DNA of 64,000 nt from Manduca sexta (GCF_014839805.1 NC_051117.1:2666001-2730000); one strand, 5' to 3'. Counted from the first letter of the stretch, positions 1 through 11,409 are shown. Translations and numbers: made by a program. The notes: a model not told the origin generated them from the letters alone.

Positions 1-180
1 TGTCGACTGACGAGAGATGATTACCCTCGGCCGTCGAAATAATTATGCCGGCCTGTTGAAACCGGATATATACGGGCTGATCCTGGAACGCGACACACTT
101 ACGTGGGCCACTATAGCGAGATTTAAAACCTAAGGTGGTCGCTATCCGAGCGGATATAAAATACATCCAACCACCAGCTA
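1..180 (+). repeat. Dispersed repeat family R1, fragment at window edge
   Basis: This stretch shares a recognisable consensus (ACGAGAGATGATTACCCTCG, ATGCCGGCCTGTT, GGAACGCGACACA, TTACGTGGG, then GCGGATATAAAATA) with copies near 26490-26650, 31310-31585 and 51280-51480, and on the minus strand near 59720-59890. Fragments lie near 20975-21075 and 21870-21915. No coding capacity is visible. It is probably a SINE or short non-autonomous element; the left end is cut by the window. Confidence 0.7.
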
Positions 181-350
181 AGTGCATATATGTGTACATA
201 GAATTTATAACTAACTAGGGATAGGAACAAAATACATTTATTTAGATTGAAAACACTCGGAGCTGGCTTTTTCAAAAATAAAAATCTGCTTTTTTTATGG
301 CAACTAATAAAAATCTCTCAATGTCAGCAGTTATTAAAGTTACATTATCT

Positions 351-371
351 TAATAATAATAATAATAATAA
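351..371. repeat. (AAT)n microsatellite
   Basis: Seven consecutive AAT-type triplets in AT-rich DNA. It could be the tail of an old LINE insertion, but nothing coding is recognisable beside it. Confidence 0.8.
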
Positions 372-783
372 TATCATATGTTCGCTAAAAATAAACATTT
401 TATTTTACTGCAGTTGGTGATAATACCATAAACTACAGATCGATGTATCAAAATTCGTTTAGTGTCAATTGAAATAATAATTTTCCAGTCTCAAGGAAGA
501 CCTTCAGACATGTAGGTATATAATTTTTATTCCAAGATAATATTTGAGTTTGATTCGTTTTGTTTTTGTGAATAATTAATTTGGGAACTTGTCCTTTAAG
601 AATAAATATTATGCATCTCAGTTTGTCTGAAATTTAAAACGGGATTGTAGTTCTTTATTAACATGATAGAATTATAAAGAAAACCTCAACATAGTAATTG
701 GTATTTTTCAATATAAAAAAGTCTATTTATTTGCGAATCTGCCAATTGACGTTTACATGGCTAAACTCAGGATTCTTTTTATA

Positions 784-2091
784 CCTAGTCTTGCCATAAA
801 TATTGTAATAAAGAAAAAAGAAAATTGTTAACTGCAAATAACATTTATTACTTTTACAGTGTGTCAGTTTAATACATAAATATAAAACAATTAAAAATAT
901 AAAAAGCTTATTCGAAGTGGTCTCCATTGGCTGCAATACAGTCCTTTAAACGATGAGGCCAGTTATCAATAGAAGCACGCACTCTTTCCATGGGAAAATT
1001 CTTCACTGCCAATCGTATAGATTGTTTTAGGGACTCCAAATTATCATGGCGTTTAGAGCAAGCTGTACTCTCTAAAACTGACCACAAATCATAATCCAGC
1101 GGATTAAGATCGGGACTAGACGACGGCCAGTCTTCAGCTCTGATGAAGTCCGAAACGTTCGATTCCAACCAAGACTGCGTGGACCGAGCTTTATGACCCG
1201 GCGCCGAGTCTTGCTGGAAGGACCATACTTGGTTATTGAACATGGTGATGTTAAGGGGCTTAACTACCTTCTCAAGAATGGTATCTTGATACACTTGTGC
1301 CGATGTTTTGATACCTTTTTCACAAAAATATGGCTCAGTCACTCCTTCATAGCTAACACCCCACCAAACCATCACTGAAGTCGGATAATGTCCACGTTGC
1401 ACTCTGTCGACTAATTGGGAAGCTTCCTTAGAGCTTTGAGCATAAATACGGTCATTTTGTTTGTTAAAATGTTGCTCAATTGTAAAAATTTTCTCATCCG
1501 TAAACAAAATTTTTCTGTGACCTCCCTTTGCGTACCGCTTCAGTAGTTGTTTCGATTTTACCACCCTATTCTTCTTTAAATTATCAGTTAAGAAATGGCC
1601 AGTGCGTCTCTTATAGGCTGCAAGTCCTAAGTCATCTTTTAAAATACGCGACATGGTTCTAGGTGCTATCTTCATTTCCCGAGATAAAATCTTTTGCTTT
1701 CGGACAGGATTTCTTCGAATTCTTTCCCTTACTGCTTTGACCACCTTTTTTCGTACGAACACTACGTGGACGGCCAGATCTTTTTCTGTCACAAACAGAG
1801 GAGGTCTCATTGTACCTATTAATAGCCCGGTACACAAACATTTTACTAATACCAAGTGTATGGAGAGTTTTAAAAATTGCATTTGGCTCCATACCTACTT
1901 TGTGTAATGCTATCACAGCGATTCGGTTCTCTTTATCACCCCACACCATTTTAATATCGCAAAATATTTTACAATGTATTGGCGCCAAAATGAGAAAACA
2001 CAATGAACAATCGTATAAAAATGACAGATTCGAAATTCAAATGTAATATTTTTTTATAATTAAGTGTAACAGTATTTATGGCCAGACTAAG
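784..2091 (-). mobile_element. Mariner-like DNA transposon, full length
   Basis: The element is about 1308 bp, the usual size for mariner elements. It is bounded by imperfect terminal inverted repeats of about 28 bp: left CCTAGTCTTGCCATAAATA from 784, and the reverse complement of the right end reads CTTAGTCTGGCCATAAATA. TA dinucleotides flank it (782-783 and 2092-2093), the target duplication expected for the Tc1/mariner superfamily. It carries one minus-strand transposase gene with a single visible frameshift. The good match between the ends and the long open frame suggest a fairly recent insertion. Confidence 0.85.
908..1949 (-). pseudogene. Mariner-type (DD37D) transposase, one frameshift
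   Basis: Read on the minus strand, the protein would be about 347 residues, close to a complete mariner transposase. The start is the ATG at 1949 (MVWGDKENR). The N-terminal helix-turn-helix DNA-binding part, ending in GRPRSVRTKK, is in one frame. The catalytic part is in another, open from about 1750 to the stop at 908. The frame changes at a T6 run (1746-1751), consistent with one extra base. Catalytic acidic residues are visible in FTDEKIF, QQDSAPGH and SPDLNPLDY. The second and third Asp are separated by 37 residues if the Asp of NPLDY is the third, which is the DD37D spacing of maT-like elements. As it stands it cannot make a full transposase without frameshifting. Confidence 0.85.
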
Positions 2092-2093
2092 TA

Positions 2094-4900
2094 TAAATTA
2101 TCTCACAATAATATTATTTTTACAATAAAGAATGATCAAGAAACTGTCATCAACACGAACTCTCAATATGTAATGACGTCAAAATATTATGACTGCATAA
2201 AAATAAATTCTTGAAGACAGTTCTGGAATTGGGGGATTAAGCGATAGCGAGGTTAACTTACAATCAAATATTTAGTGTTAAAAGGAAAAAATCAATCTTG
2301 AAAAAAATGCTTTGGTAGAACATTCTTCCTTCAAGGGTTTTGGATGGAATGCCGCCCTAAGAAAGATAGGAACTCTCTATCGATCGCTCAGACCTCTCCA
2401 CGCTTAATGTTGCCATGAGTCCAACATAACCGTTCAACTTCCCCTGGAATCTGGAAATTACGATTACATAAGAATTTTCTTAAAATAAACACCGTCCTCT
2501 ATTTTAACGAGTGGAGCGTCTTTTTTATTGTTTTGTATTTTTAGGTTTACACTTTTTTATTCCCCTTATTAATATAAGAAGTAGGCCATTGTGATGATCC
2601 ACTTATCATCAGAATGCTATCCTCATAAGAGTACCTTTACAAAAAAAACTCCATGGGTCTATACTCCACGTTATTGACATCTGATTTAAACAACATAATG
2701 GCCAGTAATTTTCCTAGATTGTTTTTAAAAGAGGAATGATTACTGACATATATCATAGACAAGGAAAAAGAAGAAGTTTCTATGACGTTATTTAGCTCTT
2801 AGCGCGAGATTTCAGTAGGCGTCACTGTACAGCGGTATTGGGCGTCGCTCTATAGTAGGCGGGGCTTACTCACAGCACTCCGGCTTGCTCCAGCACTTTA
2901 ATTAATATTTTTATATAAACTACTGAATGGACACTACTCTTTTGTTGATTAAAAATCCATTTGTTTATTTTTAACTGGCGTAGAGCTATTTTTTTTTACT
3001 TCTGGTTAAAAGATTTCTTGACTCAAATTAGGAAACATGTTAAGATTTGTTGAATTTGAATTAGGAATGGGAAAATGTATTCTTAAATAGATATTGTTTT
3101 AAACGGCCAGGAATATTTGAAAATACACTGAATTTAAGTTTAATGAATATTTCTATTGTATCCCAAATTCAAAAAGCAAATTGGAACAAGATGTACTGTT
3201 AAAATTATTTTTTATAAAAATAAAAATATTATATGCCAAGTCCATAAAATCAGGCCGTAAATCAGATTTAAAGGTTTTTAAATTGCTTATCGTCCACTTT
3301 CTGGTTTTTTATAATAATCATTTTGTCTATTAATATTCACCGATTTGGCTTGGTCGTTATGTGATATTATAAACTTGTATATCCATTCCACGTGTTTATA
3401 CTTATATAAAATTAGACATATTTATATTCATATTCATAAAAGTATGTTGTAAATAGGCACTACGATGATTTCTTTATAAAAAACATCAGGTAACATAAAA
3501 TAGTGAAATGAAACTTCAACTAGTTTAATCATCATCAACGACTGTCCAGTGCTGAACATAGTGCTCTCTACATATTGAGAAATTAAATGCAATCCCGTAA
3601 TATCAAAATTAAAAATACCCTTTAGGAAAAATAAAATTTCAAATTTGATTTAACGTTACGTTTAACAACGATTTAAAATCAAACAGTATTATATTAACAT
3701 GTCTATGACATTCCATCTTCAATTTAAATATCACAAACACGATTCGAAATTTAAAAAAAAAATTCTACTCAAATACTGGCACACTGTCCTGCATACAGCC
3801 ACGTAGAATTTTTCGCACGGTACAAATAACGTTTGTTTGTGCGAAAACGTATTCATTCCCCACCAGATGAGTGGAACACCAATCGATTGGTGCTATATCA
3901 TCAGCCGATAAAGTGTCAATGTCCTGCTGTTAGCGCTCCGGACCGAATTCACAAGGTAGCGTAACGTACGACGGTAGTAAAAAAAATGCCGATTTAATAT
4001 TAAAATAGCAACTCAGTTTCGCTCTGAATTGCGATATCAAGTAAGAGCTCTCAAGTAAAATTCAGTGTGTTAAAGTTGTCGCTTTCTAATAAACGGATAT
4101 TAACAACATCTCAAATGATAACTTAAGTATACGACGCACTGTTCCAGTTGAGTTTTATCTATTAAATACCGTCTCAACTGAGAACAAGTTATTGAGTAAC
4201 AACTTAAGTTTTGTTTATTAAATAGTTCTATACATTAAATGTCTACTTGAGATCCTACTCCAAGATGGGATTGATTTATTAATATGGACATTTCGCTTCG
4301 AAGTAAGAGTTTTTTTTTATACTTCGACTCGCCACGATTGTGATCTAAAGACGATTTGATAATCACCGCGAGGTAAATCTTTAAAAACTTTAATTTAATT
4401 TTCAACAATACGCTGTAAACTAGCAAGAAAGGATTGGACCAGAAGGTTTCCGCTTCACTATCAGGGCGGATATCCCTAAATTCTCGAAGTATTAATTAAT
4501 CATTTCGATATGTAGAAACCTGCATACTTTAGAGTGCGCGGTGGGTAGTATGCTTAACTTCACAGAAATAACAAAAAAGTAAGATACTAAAATAGTGCAA
4601 TGGCAATACTTGACAGAAATTGTTAAGTTTAAATAGCCAACTAAAACATTAAACAGAGGCAAATTCCAAATTCCTATTATTGTGAATACGAAAGTGCATT
4701 TGTGCATGCGAAATGATATTTCTATATATTAACATAATGAACTCTCTTTAAAAATAACATAATCGCGAATGTCACACGTCTGGTTTCGTTCGACCTTCAC
4801 TAAGAACAAAATGCTTTACTTGCATTATGTCGTGAACAAATTAGAATAAATATACTTCAAATATATGAGTTTTATTAATGTATTGTGTTTAATTAATAGG
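2094..4900. other. Gene-free AT-rich stretch with a small GC island
   Basis: No coding exon or RNA gene was recognised. A GC-richer patch at about 2815-2895 has a GC box (GGCGGGGC) and two AGTAGGCG motifs and could be regulatory or an old repeat. At 3530-3590 a reversed LINE 3' end is suggested by ATCATCATCAACG followed by TCCAGTGCTGAACATAG. A perfect 16-bp palindrome lies at 3877-3892. Confidence 0.5.
3877..3892. repeat. Perfect 16-bp palindrome with paired CCAAT boxes
   Basis: The sequence CACCAATCGATTGGTG is its own reverse complement. It contains a CCAAT box on each strand and an AATCGATT core of the kind paired homeodomains bind. It sits in a slightly GC-richer patch with no recognised gene nearby. 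Confidence 0.6.
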
Positions 4901-4954
4901 TAGTGACATGTATCCAGAGTTCAATTCCCGTAGAAATTATAAACAATTAGCTTC

Positions 4955-5145
4955 TAGTTGGCTCTACTCGCGTGAAAAAGGATTTCGGGGATAAAAGTTC
5001 CTCTATAAAATTTTTCCAGACAAAATATCGATTATATCCTTCACGTGGTCTTGAATCATATCCATACCGTATTTCATCACGTTCCAGTGGTTCAGCCGCG
5101 AAAGCGTAACAGACATACAGTTACATTCGCAATTATAAGTATCGA
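4955..5145 (+). repeat. Dispersed repeat family R4 copy
   Basis: It carries the features of a common lepidopteran repeat: CGCGTGAAA, GGGATAAAAG, ATATCC, then TCCATACC and CGAAAGCGTAACAGACA. Related copies are at about 5690-5770, 15765-15935, 24190-24385, 28025-28190 and 47340-47650. It is diverged and non-coding. Confidence 0.65.
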
Positions 5146-5219
5146 TTCCTAAGGGTACACTATGCCGTCTTTAATATCTCAATATACCATGCGTCGATCA
5201 TGGAACTTAATTCTGGTCT

Positions 5220-5300
5220 AGTCTTCTCCCTCCCCTCACCTCAGGGTCTCCACCCTGCGCACGCGCAGCATTGTCACCACCACCAGCACCGCTAGTCTAT
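5220..5300. promoter_or_regulatory. Promoter-like island with NRF1/Ewg palindrome
   Basis: A GC-rich patch in AT-rich DNA contains TGCGCACGCGCA at 5256-5267, a perfect match to the NRF1 (Drosophila Ewg) consensus YGCGCAYGCGCR, which is typical of promoters. On the minus strand an ATG follows ACA and runs into a good splice donor, GAG|GTGAGG, near 5238. A minus-strand first exon is therefore possible, but no downstream exon was found. Confidence 0.4.
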
Positions 5301-6299
5301 AACACATAAACACGCACGTATTCATTCATCTTGAACAAAAACCTAGGAAATACCAAAACTACGCAAGTTTATCGTTATTTTTTTAATATTATAACGAGTT
5401 ACACGTGTATAAAGTTTATTTATCTTAAAGCCTTGAGAACTAGTACAAAACCCAGGAACAAAATACATCCGCACAAACGTAATACAGGACTATTAATTAA
5501 TTTATTTATTCCTACACGTGTATTATTAGGTTTTCGATATTTTGCAAAGGACCTTGATAATATTGCGTATATTTTATGACTAGATGTTGATAGTAGCATC
5601 ATTAAATTCTATACTTCAAAGTGCATCAAATACTAAAGCGATTACAGCGCCACTGGTACGACGAAAACGCCATCTATTTCAAAGAATAATTAAAAATCCC
5701 ATTACTTCCCGTGGGAGCAAGTTCTCGGGATACAAGGTAGCCTATGTGGTAATCCTGAATATGGTCTATTAGTGTGCCAAAGTTAATTCAAATATGTTCA
5801 AATATGTCCGCGTATACTTCTAACAAACATACAAAAATTTCACAAGGTTTTACATTTATTATAATATAAGGGCTTGAAAATTAACTTAAGATTTATGTTT
5901 AGATGCAAAGTCTTGGCCAGAAATGCTTTTATTTTCCGGAGGTTAAGGTATATTTTAAGTTAAACTATTTAACAGTTAAAAATCCAAATGTATAAAATGT
6001 AAACTTAATCAAAGTCGGTTCAGAATTATTTATAAAAATCGCAAACGCCAAACTGATTATATATAATGATAAAATGTTTTAAAGTCTCTTTATCTCTTCC
6101 TAACACTGACTTTATATTTCAAAATTGATTAACAAAGTATCAAAAACTAGATTTTAAAATTATTATATAATTTATTTACATAATGTTCAATGGATGATAT
6201 AATTTTCGATTTTTAAAATCCTTGAAACAGTAAAATAACATGATATAAGAATGACATCCGCAATTCGTAAATTGTGTAGGCGTATACTACGCGTAGAAC

Positions 6300-6490
6300 A
6301 CAGTCCTGAGGCCCAGGGTTCGAAATGATGATAGCTTTTTCTGTTCAGCATCAGCCCGGAGTCATTAATTGGAGCCTGATAAGGCAATAGGCTCGGATAT
6401 GAAGATGGGGTTGAACTCACAGGCGAAAAGTGATTGCCCTAATTGCGTCTGTGTCTACCCCTTCGAGGATAAGATATGTGTTTTTTTTTT
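6300..6490 (+). repeat. tRNA-derived SINE family S2, degenerate copy
   Basis: GGGTTCGAA (box B remnant), CATCAGCCCGGAGTC, GGCAATAGGCTCG, GGCGAAAAGTGA and CTACCCCTTCGAGGATAA follow each other in the order of the better copy at 24857-25106. The 5' box A half is missing or eroded, and the copy ends in a T-run. Confidence 0.65.
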
Positions 6491-6959
6491 TGTTCAAAAC
6501 GGAGAGATTTCTTCTTATAGCGTCAGTTAATATAAGTTTTTTCTGGACGTCGGTGTAGGTTTCCAACCTTACAAGGCTCGGGTCCTTGGGTACTCAAATT
6601 AGTTGATGAAGCCCCTCAAGATTTTGATAGTTTAAATTTAAGTATATTTTTTAGTATATCTAGAGTCGGTCTGTAGACTACTATTTATATCGAAATAAAA
6701 CAAGTTTTCTAATTTTGTCGCATTTTTTTGTATATTAATTTCTTTCTGACGTTTTGAATATTTGGCAGTCTTCGTGATTACAGAGCGGACTCTGTTTAAA
6801 GTTAGCTCTTGTCAAATTCTACTGATAGCCCTATAACCAAGTTAAAGTATAAGATTCTTGATTCTTGAGGTCACATCATCCTCGCCTCTATTTCCTATTG
6901 TGATCTCCACTAGTGTTTTTAATTCGCGTGGAAAAACGCGTTTTCCCTATCACTACATG

Positions 6960-7290
6960 GGGGTGAGTTTCTTTTTTTATTTCTTTGAATGACGTGACGA
7001 GCTTGCCGTTCGCCTGATGATAAGCGATACAACCGCCCATAAACAGTCGAAGCAAGACCATCCAGCAGCATGAATTATATTGTTTGGTATTCCACAGCGG
7101 TCGCCATCCTGAGACATGAGATGTTAAGTCTTATTAAGTCCAGTAGTCTCACAGTCTACAATATCCTTCGAACCGGAACACAACAGTGACTACACACTGT
7201 TGCTTGGCGGCAGAAATAAACATTGTGGTGGTACCTATCCAGGTGGATGCTCACATATGAGAGAAATACCAGTTGAACGGTTATGTTGGC
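6960..7290 (+). repeat. Dispersed repeat family R2 copy
   Basis: The copy reads GACGAGCTTGCCGTTCGCCT, GATAAGCGATAC, GAGACATGAGATGTTAAGTC, TGACTACACACTG and CTCACATATGAGAGA. The same series occurs at 27325-27590 and 42085-42370, and reversed at 16690-16875, 18505-18890 and 25250-25515. No protein is encoded. Confidence 0.75.
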
Positions 7291-8485
7291 TTTATCATTC
7301 TTAGCCCAATCGACAGTCCGGAGTATAGCATCATCCAAGCGAGCATACACCGGCATACCAACCAAAGTCCGCGATCGCCTTCTGCGCATACATGACGGTC
7401 CCATGGTATCTTGTTGCACTGAGATAGCTGCGCGGAACCGTTCCTAGCTGTGACCTCCATCCTAAAACGTGTCTAAAACTATAAACACTTCAACAACAGA
7501 AAATAAACGACTCAATTGATGACCAATTCAATAAATACCTGTTCGCTTCGTATTAGATTTTTTTTTCCCACGCTATTATTTTGTATGCAAACTTTATTTT
7601 CATTTTACACCAGTTTTTGTTCGAGAAACGTATATTTTTATTCTGCTTTGAAATTATCACCGATATAATGTTGATGTAGTATGAAACCAGGATGTTGGAG
7701 GAAATTGGATTCAGGCTCCAAAATTTACATGCATAATACGTTTATGTGTGATAATAAAACAGATGGTATATAAACTGGCTATAGGTAGTTGTTTAGTAAG
7801 AAATAATACAAAATAATCGCTGAGTCAATCTCAAAAATCAATTTAAGCAAATTACATCAAAATCAGTTTACCTGTTTTGATTAAACTAGATAAACGAATA
7901 GAAAGGATTTTAGCTCCAGTTAACGTCGGAATCGAATGAACTAGGGAATATGTTTTATTCTAAATTGCACTTGAACTTTATTCATGTTCATAAACCTTTA
8001 AATCGATATAATTATTAATCAATACTGTGTCGTTTAAATATGTGAATACCTATTACGTATCAAACAATTCCTCATAATTTTCTATAAGAAATACGAAAGT
8101 GACATCTGTTTGTTAACTTTTCATAACTAAACAGGTTTTGATATTTTGCACAGAGATAACTAATTCTGACCCCGATGACATGCAAATTTCCATCCTGTAA
8201 AATTAAATCATGTAGCTGCTTGGTCTATCTTGTTTTTATTAAATTTCGCCGGATTAGACTAGATTTTCTTGGATTTTTTACGATGTCGATTATGGTGCAG
8301 TACTTGCCTATGCAAAACAGAGTATACCATGAGTATTTTATCTACTTTTAAGTAATGCATGAAGAAAAACTTTATCCCTATTTTGAAGCAAATTACGCGA
8401 AGGAGTTTGAGATTTAGTATTATAATTAAAGTTCATATAAAGTGTAGAAAAAAATAATTTATGTATAATATGACGACTGACAATA

Positions 8486-8800
8486 GTGGCGATAACCTAG
8501 TTGGATGTGGAACGGATTGCCGAGACGAATGTCCGCAGGTTCAAAACCCAAGAGCACACACCTCTAACTTTCCTAAAATTATGTGTGTATTCTTTGTGAA
8601 TTATCGCTTGCTTAAACGGTGAAGGAAAACATCGTGAGGAAACCTACACACCTGAGAAGTTCTCTATAAGAATTTCGAAGGTGTGTGAAGTCTACCAATC
8701 CGCACTAGGCCAGCGTGGTGGACTAAGGCCTATTCCCTCTCAGCAGTAGAGGAGACCCGTGCCCAGCAGTGGGACAGTACATACAGGGTTGATATTATGA
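8486..8800 (+). repeat. tRNA-derived SINE family S1, full-length copy
   Basis: This is the family with the clearest internal RNA polymerase III promoter. Its 5' end resembles the tRNA A box (here TAACCTAGTTGG; TAGCCTAGTTGG in other copies, matching TRGCNNAGYNGG) and about 35 bp later a B box (GGTTCAAAACC). The body is about 310 bp and ends in CAGGGTTGATATTATGA. A plus-strand S2 tail (about 8863-8925) lies just downstream, and a reverse S1 copy starts at 9092. Confidence 0.8.
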
Positions 8801-9091
8801 CGACCTCTAGATAGACGCTACATTTTAACATATCTTCCAGTAACCCTGTTCCACACCAATAACATGGGACGGAAGACACTTGGCGAAAAGTGGGTGCCCA
8901 GGTTGCGCCTCTGCATACTCCTTTTTTTTTATTTTTTTTCCAAATGGTTTGATTGAGGGTCATTTATTTATCTATTCATTATTATGGCAGCATCACTATT
9001 TTGGTTCAGAACTATATTGTTAGGGGCAGGGGCGGCTACCTTCAGAGATCAATGAGTGATGTGTGTGTGGCATCCAGCGTCTTACTCTTTT

Positions 9092-9407
9092 ATAATATCA
9101 GCCCTGTATTATATACTTGCACACTGCTGAGCACGGGCCTCCTCTACTACTGAGAGGGATTTGGCCTTAGTCCACCACGCTGGGCTAGTGCGGATTGGTA
9201 GACTTCAGACACCTTCGAAATTCCTAAAGAGAACTTCTCAGATGTGCAGTTTTCCTCACGATGTTTTCCTTCACGGTTAAAGCGAACGATAAATTCACAA
9301 AGAATACACACATGATTTTAGAAAAGTCAGAGGTGTGTGCCCTTGGGATTTGAACCTGCGGACATTCGTCTCGGCAGTCCGTTCCACACCCAACTAGGCT
9401 ATCGCCG
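9092..9407 (-). repeat. tRNA-derived SINE S1, full length with perfect target duplication
   Basis: A minus-strand copy whose 5' end (GCGGCGATAGCCTAGTTGG, perfect A box) is at 9407 and whose 3' tail is at 9092. The box B sequence GGTTCAAATCC is also present. It is flanked on both sides by CTTACTCTTTT (9081-9091 and 9408-9418), an 11-bp perfect target-site duplication, the mark of LINE-assisted retroposition. Intact ends and duplication suggest a young insertion. Confidence 0.9.
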
Positions 9408-9924
9408 CTTACTCTTTTACACGTCCCTTATTTCTCTTGACAATATTAAGGCTTGTGACGTACGTTGAGAACACGTGGATACGAAGACCTTGTGTAACCG
9501 GTTTCTATATTTTACATATTGCGAGTATCATGCAGATAAATACAACATTAATGAATACAAACAAACATTTGGATGATTTTTTGTTTCTAGTTATTTCGGT
9601 GATGTAATGTTTTTTTATAGATTCTTGTATGAAGGAGAAAGATTGGCAGAATATTCGAATTTCATTCGTTTTTAGAGGTTTTTAGTTATTTCGTATGTTA
9701 TATTTAACCTTTTTGATAGATTGGTTTAATATTGAAGTAAATATTCATTCGTGATTATAATATATAATGCTTGTCATCTCTGTAGTGTCAAATATTGTAG
9801 TCGGCCTTACTTCCGCTCAAATTTAATTTTGTCTCTACATTGCAAATGGGCCTAGATTTCGAAAATAATGTAATTTACAAATGTCAAACATTTTTAAATT
9901 TCCAATTATTTCCTATTAATTAAA

Positions 9925-9985
9925 ATATAACGCGTGTGTTCGCGTCGGTGTGACTTCGGCCGCGCGCATGCGCGTAAGTTCCATA
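9925..9985 (+). promoter_or_regulatory. CpG-rich island with NRF1/Ewg palindrome and splice donor
   Basis: CGCGCATGCGCG at 9963-9974 matches YGCGCAYGCGCR perfectly. It runs directly into a consensus donor (GC|GTAAGTT, GT at 9974). This is consistent with a short non-coding first exon reading toward FoxP, but no transcript evidence is available and the acceptor partner is unknown. Confidence 0.35.
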
Positions 9986-10189
9986 TCAGATAATAATTGA
10001 AATAAATTTAGCTAAGACGCTTCACAGACTTTCAGAAATCTGATTACAGTCTTTTCTAGTTATTTATGCGTGCACCTCAAACGATTTTTAAAAACCCTAC
10101 CATTCTGGAAAAGATGCATTGATTTTAAAAGCAATATACATTACGTGTATTGCGCATAAAATGGCAAAGGAAATAACATACAGCCTGAA

Positions 10190-10335
10190 ATTCCGTTCCA
10201 CGCAGAACGTGCGAGCGTGTTGCGTCAAATAAACATTTTGCATCGTCAATAACATTTTTGCTTTCGCTCGCGCGGCGCATGCGTGCAACGCTTCCGCACT
10301 GGCGCGGCCACTGTCAAAAATATGCAAATTAATCT
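10190..10335. promoter_or_regulatory. CpG-rich island with POU octamer
   Basis: A patch rich in CGCG and GCATGCG motifs (for example GCGCGGCGCATGCG around 10270) is followed by ATGCAAATTAAT at 10322-10333, a perfect octamer joined to a TAAT homeodomain core. Such composites are typical of developmental enhancers or promoters. The target gene is inferred to be FoxP from position only. Confidence 0.35.
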
Positions 10336-10744
10336 ATAAAAAACGATTTACCGTCACAACTATCACACGAAACGTAGTTTTCCGATTATAAATTCAGATG
10401 GGACAGTTTATATGAGTGTAATATGTGTCGGATTGATGCGTACGTGGAGACGAACGGTGTCGCTTCGTCCCTGTCTGCAGGCACGGCGCATGCTCAGTTG
10501 TAATGTTTATATTATTTGTATTTGAGCTGTGTATCACGTAAACTATAACTACCACAGGCGTAGCGCCAATACTGAGGGCCAGTGCCCGCCCCACCCCTCC
10601 TCGGTAGTTAAATATTTCTTGCTTATTTCGCCCTAGCATTGTTGATGCCGCGGCGTGGCAGGCTGTTGTGTATTGTTTAGACGCGAGTTTTCCGAACAAA
10701 TATATTTAAATATAAACATTTTATCGGTTTATATTATTTTAGAG

Positions 10745-10981
10745 TTTATAAAAAGTGCTCAGTCTCGCGTCGCGCTGTTACACGGGCGGGATGCACTTTG
10801 TTGCAACCGTGTAAATAATTTGCATAGACTGTTGCAGTCGCAGCGGTGCTTATGAGTGGTATATTTCGTCGCTTTATAGTGCATTATTGTTTTTTTGTTG
10901 TTTTATTGTTTTATATTCCGGTTTTAAGTGGACTTTGTGAGTGATTAAAGCATTTTGTTGCGGATTTTCGGGACGGTTTCC
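10745..10981 (+). promoter_or_regulatory. Candidate distal promoter and leader exon
   Basis: GCTCAGTCTCGCG contains TCAGTC, the arthropod initiator, with its A at 10761. A TATAAAA lies at 10747 but is only 14 bp upstream, too near for a standard TATA box. The GC-moderate leader runs to a strong donor, TTTCC|GTAAGT (GT at 10982). It would make a non-coding first exon of about 220 nt. Assignment to FoxP is inference. Confidence 0.3.
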
Positions 10982-11224
10982 GTAAGTCTTAGGAGTAAAG
11001 AAATTTAAATTCATCGACGTATTTGGTTTACTAAATTTGTAAAATCAATTTAAAAAATATAAATAAAGGTTATAAAAACAAATAAAATTTGTATAGAAAA
11101 CTTTATGCGAAATTAATAGTTTTTATAATCAGTGACATAAAAACAAATTCGACATTCTAAAAAAAATACTACTTGATTTCTTAACAAAAACTGCAACTGG
11201 CCACATAATAAAAAGACACGATAA

Positions 11225-11405
11225 AATTTAAAAACCGAACGTCGTATTTCGCGCGTGAAAAGTTCGCACTCGGCGAGTGGAACTTATAAGCACGTGGTCT
11301 GTCGCTCATGTGCTCCAGGCGGCGACCAATCGCTGCGTCGCTCATCAGCGGTCGGCCAATGGGAGGGGACCGCTTTAGAGCGCCAGTTTTGACAGCTGAT
11401 AAGAG
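11225..11405. promoter_or_regulatory. CpG/CCAAT/E-box cluster
   Basis: Two CCAAT boxes (11326-11330 and 11356-11360), a CACGTG E-box (11291-11296), a repeated GTCGCTCAT, and TGACAGCTGATAA (11390-11402; Meis/Exd-like TGACAG overlapping a CAGCTG E-box and GATA) crowd into 180 bp of otherwise AT-rich DNA. It looks like a promoter or enhancer; the target is unknown. Confidence 0.35.
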
Positions 11406-11409
11406 ACGT

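Noticed and set aside
7156..7419. An 87-codon minus-strand frame
   Set aside because: It lies in an R2 repeat copy and its flank, and the same kind of frame recurs in other copies.
8495..9405. tRNA-like A and B boxes as possible tRNA genes
   Set aside because: The sequence cannot form a full cloverleaf and continues into a repeated body of about 300 bp, so these are SINEs.
10394..10699. A 101-codon minus-strand frame
   Set aside because: Low-information composition in a CpG-rich promoter-like region; no motif, no splice support.
10747..10753. TATAAAA as the TATA box of the initiator at 10761
   Set aside because: The spacing is about 14 bp, whereas about 30 bp is needed, so the two cannot form a standard pair.
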